5,052 bases of DNA, taken from contig JAUXJX010000190.1 in assembly GCA_030624545.1 (NCBI GenBank), positions 1-5,052 of the forward strand, read 5' to 3'. This stretch comes from Bacteroidota bacterium. GTDB taxonomy: Bacteria; Zhuqueibacterota; JdFR-76; DREG01. The notes beneath the pieces are model-generated. The model searched no databases, was not told the DNA's origin, and saw only the letters and a program-made list of their open reading frames with translations. Each line of letters begins with the position of its first letter. The first letter of the stretch is position 1. Shown in pieces: positions 1 through 5,052 of the stretch. The position numbers and the translations under genes were made by a program.

Positions 1-1
1 G

Positions 2-52
2 AGAAATCTCGTCTTGAACTTCGAATTGCAATACGCTGACGGATCACCATGA
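2..52 (+). CDS. Possible C-terminal end of an upstream gene (left-truncated)
   Basis: One frame is open from the left edge to a TGA at 50-52 and reads RNLVLNFELQYADGSP. The alternation of hydrophobic and polar residues (LVLNFELQY) looks like a beta-strand from a real protein end. The stop lies 17 nt before the receptor ATG at 70, a spacing that would suit an operon. Another frame ends at 37-39 (EKSRLELRIAIR) and looks less protein-like, though it cannot be excluded. Neither tail can be assigned to a family, and neither is recognisable as the end of an ECF sigma factor. The evidence is 16 codons only, so this is a weak call. Confidence 0.3.
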   Translation, partial: RNLVLNFELQYADGSP

Positions 53-69
53 TTTAAGAGAGTAATTCA

Positions 70-2784
70 ATGCCCAAAAGACTCATGCCGATCTTGTTCG
101 CCACCATCCTGGTTATTCCGCATGCTTTGGCCGCCGACGTGCTCTCCAAAACCGACATCGACACCATTCGGGTTTCATTAGAGGTGAAAGACATTCCCCT
201 AAGAGACGCCATTCAGAAACTGATTTCGCAGACCCGGCTGCAAATCGTCTACAATGACGTATTCGTAAATGGAATAACAGTAAGCTGTTCGTGTAAAGAT
301 TTCACATTGCGGAAAGCCCTCGAGCAGTTGCTATCGAATACGCCTCTTACGTTTAGGGCGATGAAAGATGGACAGGTTGTAATTGTCAAGCGCAGCTACA
401 GAAAAAAGCGCAATCTGAAGGGGTATATCAAAGATGCCGAAACGGGCGAAACGCTTCCATACGCGAACATCACGCTGAAAGGAACAAAGCAGGGCACCGC
501 TTCTAATGTGAGTGGCTATTTTGTACTTGTCAATGTTTTCGATGGTCCTTGTACGCTTCGGGTTGAGTATATTGGCTACGAACCGGTTGATCTGCCCATC
601 AACGAACCCCGGGCGGGAAAGACAATTGTGGTCAAGATGCGGCAGCGGGCTCTGCAAGGCGCTGAAGTAACCGTAACTGCCGAGAATATGCAAACCATGG
701 AGGTAGCAGACGATCCGGGCCAAATCAGGATATCGCCCAGGCAAATCTCTACACTTCCATCGGTCGGAGAAGTCGATATTTTTCGGGCGCTGCAGTTGCT
801 GCCGGGGATTAGCGGAGTGAATGACGGCTCGTCGGGACTCTATGTCCGCGGCGGCACTCCGGATCAGAATCTTGTTTTGTTCGACGGTATAACGATCTAT
901 CACGTCGATCATTTTTTCGGCTTCATTAGCGCGTTTAATACCGAAGCCATAAAGGACGTCCGCGTATTCAAAGGAGGCTTTCCGGCTAAATTTGGCGGCA
1001 GAACCTCAAGCGTGGTCGAACTGACGGGCAAATCAGGCAGTTATGATAAATTTCAGGCCGGCGGAAGTCTTAATCTATTGAGCGGAAGCGGAATCGTGCA
1101 AGTGCCCATTTCCGGGAGGGGTGCATGGCTCGTCTCATTCCGGCGTTCATACACGGATATCATAAAAAGTGATTTATATAACAGTATTTATAATTCGATC
1201 ACTGGACAGAATAGGGGCGGAGGATCCGATAATCCCGGAAACAACAATCCTGTTGCCGGTCCCGGCCAGCGCGGCGGACCGCGATTTGCCCCCCAGCAAG
1301 AGGTCTTGACCCCTGATTTTTATTATCATGATTTGAACAGCAAGCTGTCTTATGCGCTTTCCGGGAATGATATTTTTTCGCTGAGCCTTTATAACGGCAG
1401 GGATAATCTGGACATGTCGCAAGACTTGGGGAATCTCAGATTCCGTGGCCAAAATGCGGCAGGCGGTGATACAACCGCCAACGCCTTTGTAGATGACATC
1501 ACGGAATGGAGTAACATCGGCGTGAGCGGCAAATGGTCGAGGGTGTGGAGCGACCGGATTTATTCGAACCTGTTGATTGCCCATTCGACCTATTCGAGCG
1601 AAAGCCGCAGCGGATTGAGTACCGAATCGCCCTCACAGAATACCCTTGCCCGCGCGTTTAGCTCCTCTGAGCAGAATGAAGTCAGAGACCTTACAATTGG
1701 TCTGGACAATGAATGGCAGATCAGCAAATCCCATAAGCTTGAGCTGGGAGTTTGGTATTCCAAGATAGATGTAGATCTTCTTTTCACCGCAAATGATTCG
1801 GCCAATATCCTGAATCGTGATGATGAAGCAATACAGACTTCCTTCTACGTACAAGACAAATGGAATGGCCTAAGCCCCCTGCAATTGACCCTTGGCGTGA
1901 GAACCACGAATTATGAACCCACGCAGACGACCTATGTCGAGCCGCGCGCATCATTCAACCTCTCATTGGGAGAGAGCTTATCTTTAAAAGGCGCGTGGGG
2001 TGAATACAACCAGTTTGTGAATCGCATCACCAATGAAAATGTTCTGCAGGGAAACCGGGATTTCTGGCTTTTGGCCAATGACCGATTGGAACCAAGCTTT
2101 GCCGAACACAAGATCCTCGGTCTATCATATGAGAATCGCGAATTCCTGTTTGATGTCGAGACCTATCACAAAGACCTGGATGGTGTCGCAGAATTCTCCA
2201 GGCGATTTCGCAGGTCTCCTGATACCCCGGCGGAAGCTCTCTTTTTCCTCGGAACCGGCATTTCAAAGGGCATCGAATTTTTGGCCCAAAAGAAGAGTGG
2301 CAAGTTCAATGGCTGGGCCAGCTATACACTTGGCAAAGTTGAATACCAATTTCCTGCCTTCAATGGAGGTGAGCCATTCCCGGCAGATCAGGATAGACGG
2401 CATGAGGTGAAGCTGGTTGGGAATTATTCCTTTGGCAAATGGAATTTCGCCGCGACCTGGGTCTATGCCACCGGAGCGCCCTATACCGCGCCAGAAAGCC
2501 AGTATGGCATAGAACTGTTGGATGGCACCATGCGCAGCTTTATTCATGTTGGAGATAAGAATGCCAACCGGCTGCCGGCCTACCATCGTATGGACGTGAG
2601 TTTCACGCGCAGATTCAGCGGTGATTGGCTGGATGTCGATCTGGGAATCTCTGTCTTTAATCTGTACGATCATACAAACGTCTGGTATCGCGAATACCTC
2701 CTGGATGCCAGTCCCGTTATCATACGGGACGTGGCGACGCTTGGACTTACGCCAACGGTGTCTTTGAAAGTGAATTTAAAATGA
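70..2784 (+). CDS. TonB-dependent outer-membrane receptor with STN signalling domain
   Basis: This 904-residue protein is an outer-membrane receptor expected to import an unidentified ligand using TonB-ExbBD energy. Residues 1-21 form a Sec signal peptide (KR, hydrophobic core, ALA cleavage site). Residues 36-107 form an STN (secretin/TonB short N-terminal) domain, the periplasmic signalling module of transducer-type receptors. Residues 115-190 form a carboxypeptidase-regulatory-like beta-sandwich (GYIKDAETGETLPYANITL, then the YIGYEP signature). EVTVTA at 199-204 is TonB-box-like. Residues 220-320 form the plug, with LPGISGV, LYVRGGTPDQNLVLFDG and VRVFKGGFPAKFGGR. The rest is the beta-barrel. 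Residues 378-405 are a Gly/Asn/Pro-rich stretch, probably an extracellular loop. The last residues are VSLKVNLK, without the usual terminal aromatic. GAGAG at 58-62 lies 7 nt before the ATG, and the signal peptide fixes the start. The STN domain suggests signalling to the FecR protein at 3733-4755. Length and domain order are normal for Bacteroidota-type receptors paired with DUF4249 proteins. The substrate cannot be read from the sequence. Confidence 0.95.
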   Translation: MPKRLMPILFATILVIPHALAADVLSKTDIDTIRVSLEVKDIPLRDAIQKLISQTRLQIVYNDVFVNGITVSCSCKDFTLRKALEQLLSNTPLTFRAMKDGQVVIVKRSYRKKRNLKGYIKDAETGETLPYANITLKGTKQGTASNVSGYFVLVNVFDGPCTLRVEYIGYEPVDLPINEPRAGKTIVVKMRQRALQGAEVTVTAENMQTMEVADDPGQIRISPRQISTLPSVGEVDIFRALQLLPGISGVNDGSSGLYVRGGTPDQNLVLFDGITIYHVDHFFGFISAFNTEAIKDVRVFKGGFPAKFGGRTSSVVELTGKSGSYDKFQAGGSLNLLSGSGIVQVPISGRGAWLVSFRRSYTDIIKSDLYNSIYNSITGQNRGGGSDNPGNNNPVAGPGQRGGPRFAPQQEVLTPDFYYHDLNSKLSYALSGNDIFSLSLYNGRDNLDMSQDLGNLRFRGQNAAGGDTTANAFVDDITEWSNIGVSGKWSRVWSDRIYSNLLIAHSTYSSESRSGLSTESPSQNTLARAFSSSEQNEVRDLTIGLDNEWQISKSHKLELGVWYSKIDVDLLFTANDSANILNRDDEAIQTSFYVQDKWNGLSPLQLTLGVRTTNYEPTQTTYVEPRASFNLSLGESLSLKGAWGEYNQFVNRITNENVLQGNRDFWLLANDRLEPSFAEHKILGLSYENREFLFDVETYHKDLDGVAEFSRRFRRSPDTPAEALFFLGTGISKGIEFLAQKKSGKFNGWASYTLGKVEYQFPAFNGGEPFPADQDRRHEVKLVGNYSFGKWNFAATWVYATGAPYTAPESQYGIELLDGTMRSFIHVGDKNANRLPAYHRMDVSFTRRFSGDWLDVDLGISVFNLYDHTNVWYREYLLDASPVIIRDVATLGLTPTVSLKVNLK

Positions 2785-2807
2785 CAAAAATAATGGCCAT
2801 GGAATCA

Positions 2808-2827
2808 CACGGAAGAGCACGGAACGA
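2808..2827. repeat. CACGGAA direct repeat in the receptor-lipoprotein spacer
   Basis: CACGGAA occurs at 2808-2814 and again at 2818-2824, giving two 10-nt units (CACGGAAGAG, CACGGAACGA). This covers much of the 55-nt spacer between the receptor stop and the lipoprotein start. It resembles the CACGGAA/CACGAAG-type dispersed intergenic repeats I recall from environmental bacterial genomes, but that link is from memory and would need a genome-wide search. No hairpin or T-run is evident, so it is unlikely to be a terminator, and the two genes are probably co-transcribed. Confidence 0.5.
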
Positions 2828-2839
2828 ACTGAAAGCGTA

Positions 2840-3640
2840 ATGAATAAGATAATCTTAATTGGCATGACATGTCTCTTCGCAGCCCTGAGTGGCTGTGAAT
2901 CGGAAACGCCATTGCTGCCGGAGGCAGAGCAGTTGGTTGTGCGGGCATATGTCTATGCCGGTGAGCCTGTAACCGACATCCGGCTTACCGCCACGTACGC
3001 CATAACCTCGGAAGACACAATTGGTTTGCCAATTAGCGACGCCGCCGTGACGCTCGAAGAAAACGGGCGCAACTATCGCCTGACCTCTAGTCCCGGCGAC
3101 AGTGGCTACTACCACTACGGCGGAAGTGAGTTGGAAGTAAATATTGGAGACAAGTTTCGAATAGCGGTCGACTACCAGGGTCGAATCGCCTCCGGGGAAA
3201 CCACAATACCGAGTGCACCCCGAGGCCTTGAAATCTCCGCTGATGAATTCTTCATATCGACGGGCCGGATAGATACGTCATCCATAACGGTTAGCTGGGC
3301 CGAGGAAGAAGACACTTTTTTCTTTGTCACTGTGGAAAATCTTGAATCGGTTCTAACGCCGATTAATGAGAGGTTGGGCAACTTCCTGACTCAACTGAGG
3401 TCTTTTCGATCTCGGCCTATTCGTGGCAACACCTATCGCATTAGCCGATTCGATTTGAACTACCTCGGACGCCATCGTGCGCGGGTTTACAAAGTGAACC
3501 GGGAATACGCTAATCTATACGCCTTCGGACAGCAGGACTCGCGTAATCTGAATGAGCCGGAGACCAATATCGAAAATGGCCTGGGCGTTTTCGCAGGATT
3601 CAGCAGCGATGCTGTAGAGTTTACCGTGAGGACAAATTAA
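2840..3640 (+). CDS. DUF4249-family lipoprotein, receptor partner
   Basis: This 266-residue protein has a lipoprotein signal peptide: MNK, a hydrophobic core, and the lipobox L16-S-G-C19 followed by Glu20. It is therefore likely lipidated at Cys19 and attached to an envelope membrane, probably the outer one. Residues 31-125 look like a beta-sandwich with PISDAAVTLEENGRNYRL, the SGYYHY turn and IGDKFRIAVDYQGR, patterns seen in DUF4249 proteins. The C-terminal region has DSRNLNEPETNIENGLGVF at 233-251, matching the NGLGxF signature near the end of this family. DUF4249 genes commonly sit just downstream of carboxypeptidase-regulatory-like TonB receptors, as here with a 55-nt gap. The biochemical role is unknown; ligand capture or receptor capping by analogy with SusD is inference only. 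The start is set by the signal peptide; upstream there is only a weak GAAAG at 2831-2835. The domain is full length with no frameshift seen. Confidence 0.85.
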   Translation: MNKIILIGMTCLFAALSGCESETPLLPEAEQLVVRAYVYAGEPVTDIRLTATYAITSEDTIGLPISDAAVTLEENGRNYRLTSSPGDSGYYHYGGSELEVNIGDKFRIAVDYQGRIASGETTIPSAPRGLEISADEFFISTGRIDTSSITVSWAEEEDTFFFVTVENLESVLTPINERLGNFLTQLRSFRSRPIRGNTYRISRFDLNYLGRHRARVYKVNREYANLYAFGQQDSRNLNEPETNIENGLGVFAGFSSDAVEFTVRTN

Positions 3641-3668
3641 GCCAATGAGGAAAACCTAAATAACCAAT

Positions 3669-3717
3669 CCACGAAGACACCAAGACACAGATCCTTAGTG
3701 ACTTTGTGCCTTAGTGG
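3669..3717. repeat. Palindrome of tandem octamers (dispersed-repeat-like element)
   Basis: The left half reads as 8-nt units CACGAAGA (3670-3677), CACCAAGA (3678-3685) and a degenerate CACAGATC (3686-3693). The right half is three units of the reverse complement pattern NCTTNGTG: CCTTAGTG (3693-3700), ACTTTGTG (3701-3708) and CCTTAGTG (3709-3716). Arms 3678-3689 and 3705-3716 are complementary at 10 of 12 positions around a 15-nt loop. The element fills half of the 92-nt spacer between the lipoprotein and FecR genes. It looks like a dispersed, possibly mobilised, intergenic palindrome of a kind I recall from FCB and other environmental genomes. If transcribed it could fold and act as an attenuator or weak terminator, though no U-run follows it. 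Confidence 0.7.
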
Positions 3718-3732
3718 CCGAGATTCAGGAAT

Positions 3733-4755
3733 ATGGAAGAGTCAATATACACAGAATTAATCATAAAATACCTTTCCGGACAGATAACGGCTGCCGAAGA
3801 AGAGAAGCTGCAAACGTGGCTGGCGGAGTCTTCCGGCAATGAAGAGAGTTTCAAGAAAATGAAAAAGTTGTGGAAGGCTGTCGGGCCTTCAGGACAGCCG
3901 GAAATTCCGAATATCGATGAAGAATGGACGAAACTGGAGAAGAGGCTTCGGTTGAACCAGACCGAGAAGTCTGCGAGCATTCTCAATCTCGACAAGAAAA
4001 GCCAGGGAAGGTCCATGACACCTTCAGCATCACGCTGGCGGACTTACTATGCCGCTGCTGCAGTATTTGTTGCATTAATTGGCTTTTCCTGGTGGTTCGG
4101 CGTTTTTGACAGCGATCTTGTCAGGATTTCCACGCAGAACTCGCAAACCAGCATGGTAACACTTTCGGACGGCTCCTTAGTACGGCTCAATAATGCCAGC
4201 AAGATCGTTTATCCGGAGTCGTTTCCCGATTCAATTCGGCATGTTCAACTAATTGGGGAAGCCTACTTTGATGTAGCAGCCGAGAGCCGGCCATTTGTTG
4301 TTTTCACCGAAAACGCCCGCATTCGCGTGTTGGGAACGGAGTTCAACGTTTGGACCAGAAATGAGGAAACGCGCGTGATTGTAAAGGAAGGGAGGGTCTC
4401 TTTTCGATCGTTACAATCTGATAAGACCGGACTGGTTCTTGTTGAAAATCAAATGGCCGTCTGCAAGGAGGATCTGGAGCCTGTTGAAACTCAGCCTGCA
4501 AATCCAATCGGTGTATTGGGTTGGCTGGAAGGACGGATTGTATTTGATGAAACACGCCTCAAAGAAGTGGTTGACGAATTGAGCCGGATATATGACGTAG
4601 ATATTAAATTGCAAAATTCCGAACTGGACAGCCTTTCAATCTCCGGTACCTTTCAGAAAAAGCCTCTTGAAGAAATATTGGAAGCGATTTGCCTCACGTT
4701 GGATTTGGAATATAGGTTTGAGGCGGGGAGGTATGTGGTGGGGGTAGGGGAATGA
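3733..4755 (+). CDS. FecR-family anti-sigma regulator with DUF4974-type C-terminus
   Basis: This 340-residue single-pass inner-membrane protein is expected to bind an ECF sigma factor in the cytoplasm and receive a signal from a TonB receptor in the periplasm. The N-terminal anti-sigma region (about 5-50) has IIKYLSGQITAAEEEKLQTW and FKKMKKLW, typical of FecR N-domains. One membrane helix spans about 104-124 (YYAAAAVFVALIGFSWWFGVF). The FecR domain spans about 138-228, with VTLSDGSLVRLNNASKIVYP, GEAYFDVA, FVVFTENARIRVLGTEFNVW and VKEGRVSF. The DUF4974/STN-like C-domain spans about 265-337 (FDETRLKEVVDELSRIYDVD to LEYRFEAGRYVV). Length is normal. The start is set by the N-domain; AGGA at 3727-3730 is only 2 nt from the ATG, too close for an efficient Shine-Dalgarno site. 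It is separated from the lipoprotein gene by the octamer palindrome, so it may be transcribed separately. Bacteroidota FecR genes usually lie between a sigma gene and the receptor; here FecR is last, no sigma gene follows, and the next reading frames run the opposite way. Confidence 0.95.
   Translation: MEESIYTELIIKYLSGQITAAEEEKLQTWLAESSGNEESFKKMKKLWKAVGPSGQPEIPNIDEEWTKLEKRLRLNQTEKSASILNLDKKSQGRSMTPSASRWRTYYAAAAVFVALIGFSWWFGVFDSDLVRISTQNSQTSMVTLSDGSLVRLNNASKIVYPESFPDSIRHVQLIGEAYFDVAAESRPFVVFTENARIRVLGTEFNVWTRNEETRVIVKEGRVSFRSLQSDKTGLVLVENQMAVCKEDLEPVETQPANPIGVLGWLEGRIVFDETRLKEVVDELSRIYDVDIKLQNSELDSLSISGTFQKKPLEEILEAICLTLDLEYRFEAGRYVVGVGE
4722..4750 (+). other. G-rich 3' end of the FecR gene (possible quadruplex)
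   Basis: The last codons contain GGGG (4725-4728), GGGGG (4740-4744) and GGGG (4747-4750), plus GG pairs at 4722, 4730 and 4737. Nothing else in the window is comparably G-rich. The coding-strand tracts could form a G-quadruplex (readily two-tiered) in the mRNA just before the stop. Alternatively this is only glycine/valine codon choice (GTG GTG GGG GTA GGG). Homopolymers are also places where an assembly may slip, which would alter the exact C-terminus. Function is unproven. Confidence 0.35.
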
Positions 4756-4769
4756 CACAGGACGGATTT

Positions 4770-4805
4770 TTGAATAGGGAATATTGATGAACGGGAAACC
4801 GAACG
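4770..4805. repeat. GAATA/GAAC word array in the spacer after FecR
   Basis: This stretch reads as consecutive short GAA words: TTGAATA, GGGAATA, TTGATGAAC, GGGAAAC, CGAAC. It lies in the 53-nt gap between the convergent FecR and minus-strand genes. It resembles GAATATTGAA/GAAC-type dispersed intergenic sequence that I recall from environmental genomes, but the units are short and imperfect, so it may be chance. No hairpin with a T-run was seen, so it does not supply a clear terminator for FecR. Confidence 0.35.
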
Positions 4806-4808
4806 CCT

Positions 4809-4994
4809 TTAGCAAGCATTAAGATCCATCCCCTGCTTGCTGGCCCGATCTTCCGGCCACTCCGATAAAGCGGCATCGGTTAGCTCTGAGAGATCGGAAT
4901 CTTGATCATAGATTTCAGCATAGAGTTCCGCAGATCTCTTTATTTTCTGTTTTTCCGATTCCTTCTTCATCAGGTCTAAGGTCGTTCGAAACAT
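4809..4994 (-). CDS. Small acidic helical protein, possibly antitoxin-like
   Basis: This 61-residue minus-strand frame starts at ATG 4994 (an internal Met9 at 4970 is an alternative) and ends at TAA 4811-4809. Residues 9-20 are basic (MKKESEKQKIKR). Residues 21-45 are an acidic, probably helical segment: SAELYAEIY, DQDSDLSELTDAAL, then SEWPED. This ELYAEIY...LTDAAL..WPE layout resembles the C-terminal segment of small ribbon-helix-helix or AbrB-type antitoxins as I recall them, but no DNA-binding fold is visible in the 61 residues. Neither start has a good Shine-Dalgarno sequence. The same frame stays open upstream to the right edge, so the true start may lie outside the window or the gene may be a broken remnant (see 5003-5052). 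No toxin gene follows on its downstream side, where the convergent FecR gene ends 53 nt away. Treat the function as unproven. Confidence 0.5.
   Translation of the reverse strand: MFRTTLDLMKKESEKQKIKRSAELYAEIYDQDSDLSELTDAALSEWPEDRASKQGMDLNAC
4811..4841. terminator. 8-bp inverted repeat, weak terminator candidate
   Basis: AGCAAGCA at 4811-4818 and TGCTTGCT at 4834-4841 are perfectly complementary, with a 15-nt loop. The hairpin overlaps the last codons of the minus-strand gene and lies between two convergent genes, where a bidirectional terminator would be expected. Neither side is followed by a T-run, and the stem has only four G-C pairs, so intrinsic termination is doubtful. It may simply be coding sequence. 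Confidence 0.25.
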
Positions 4995-5002
4995 GCCAGG
5001 GA

Positions 5003-5052
5003 TTAAGTAATGAGAAGTTTCTTTTCGGTGACTTTCAGCTCGGTTCCGTTGC
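5003..5052 (-). CDS. Possible C-terminus of a small AbrB/MazE-like protein (truncated at edge)
   Basis: One minus-strand frame enters at the right edge, reads NGTELKVTEKKLLIT and stops at TAA 5005-5003, 8 nt before the ATG at 4994. The pattern GTELKV..KKLLI, alternating charged and hydrophobic residues, is like the last strands of an AbrB/MazE-type swapped-hairpin antitoxin domain; with so few residues many other beta-proteins would fit. It could be the first gene of a two-gene minus-strand operon, or the N-terminal part of the same gene as 4809-4994 separated by a frameshift. The 16 codons do not allow a choice. Confidence 0.3.
   Translation of the reverse strand, partial: NGTELKVTEKKLLIT

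Noticed and set aside
331..912. Long open frame of 193 codons on the minus strand
   Set aside because: It lies entirely opposite the STN, regulatory-like and plug domains of the receptor, which are unmistakable. Its translation has no recognisable motif or signal.
1174..1584. 136-codon minus-strand frame opposite the receptor barrel
   Set aside because: It is antisense to well-supported coding sequence and its translation has no domain features.
2033..2410. 125-codon plus-strand frame inside the receptor
   Set aside because: It is an out-of-frame shadow; the receptor frame runs continuously through it with clear barrel strands.
3641..3732. Bacteroidota-type promoter (TTTG ... TAnnTTTG) before FecR
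   Set aside because: A TTTG occurs within the octamer palindrome, but no correctly spaced TAnnTTTG follows it.
3711..4016. 101-codon minus-strand frame opposite the start of FecR
   Set aside because: It is antisense to the FecR N-terminal domain; its serine/phenylalanine-rich translation is typical of reversed Glu/Lys-rich coding.
4862..4939. Short inverted repeats CCGAT/ATCGG and AGAGATC/GATCTCT
   Set aside because: They fall within the minus-strand coding frame, are short, and have no terminator or operator context; chance is the simplest explanation.
5003..5052. Resemblance of NGTELKVTEKKLLI to the GTE(V/I)K...LI segment of GroES
   Set aside because: GroES continues with a conserved RESDILAV-type tail, whereas this frame stops immediately, and no other minus-strand frame supplies that tail.
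5010..5052. Plus-strand ATG at 5010 with an open frame to the edge (MRSFFSVTFSSVPL)
   Set aside because: It has only 14 codons and no strong ribosome site, and the opposite strand gives more protein-like translations over the same bases. It cannot be excluded without more sequence.

Overview
The window holds most of one plus-strand cluster for outer-membrane uptake and signalling. It suggests a diderm of the Bacteroidota/FCB group (Bacteroidota, Ignavibacteriota, Calditrichota, KSB1-like lineages). The evidence is the gene set: a TonB-dependent receptor with an STN and a carboxypeptidase-regulatory-like N-terminus, a DUF4249-type lipoprotein beside it, and a FecR anti-sigma regulator with the DUF4974-type C-terminus typical of that group. 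Start sites have weak Shine-Dalgarno sequences, and base composition looks balanced by eye. I cannot assign a genus.

Layout. Positions 1-52 may be the last 16 codons of an upstream gene. A 904-residue TonB-dependent receptor (70-2784) follows, then a 55-nt spacer with a CACGGAA direct repeat, then a 266-residue lipoprotein of the DUF4249 type (2840-3640). A 92-nt spacer carries a palindrome built from 8-nt tandem units. Next comes a 340-residue FecR-family membrane regulator (3733-4755) with a very G-rich 3' end. A 53-nt spacer with GAATA/GAAC words separates it from a convergent minus-strand region (4809-5052). That region encodes a small acidic helical protein, possibly a toxin-antitoxin antitoxin or a remnant of one, and the probable C-terminus of another small protein reaching the right edge.

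How the genes work together (inference from family knowledge). The receptor binds an unidentified ligand and imports it using TonB energy, with the lipoprotein as a likely accessory. The receptor's periplasmic STN domain is of the type that contacts the C-terminal domain of an inner-membrane FecR protein, which controls an ECF sigma factor through its cytoplasmic N-terminus. No ECF sigma gene is visible, and FecR lies downstream of the receptor rather than upstream, so the cognate sigma factor must lie outside the window or be unlinked.

The main points of interest are the unusual gene order without a sigma factor, the visible resemblance between the receptor STN domain and the FecR C-terminus, the presence of dispersed-repeat-like sequence in every intergenic spacer, and the unresolved reading frames at the right edge. 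I do not see convincing evidence for a wholly new system.
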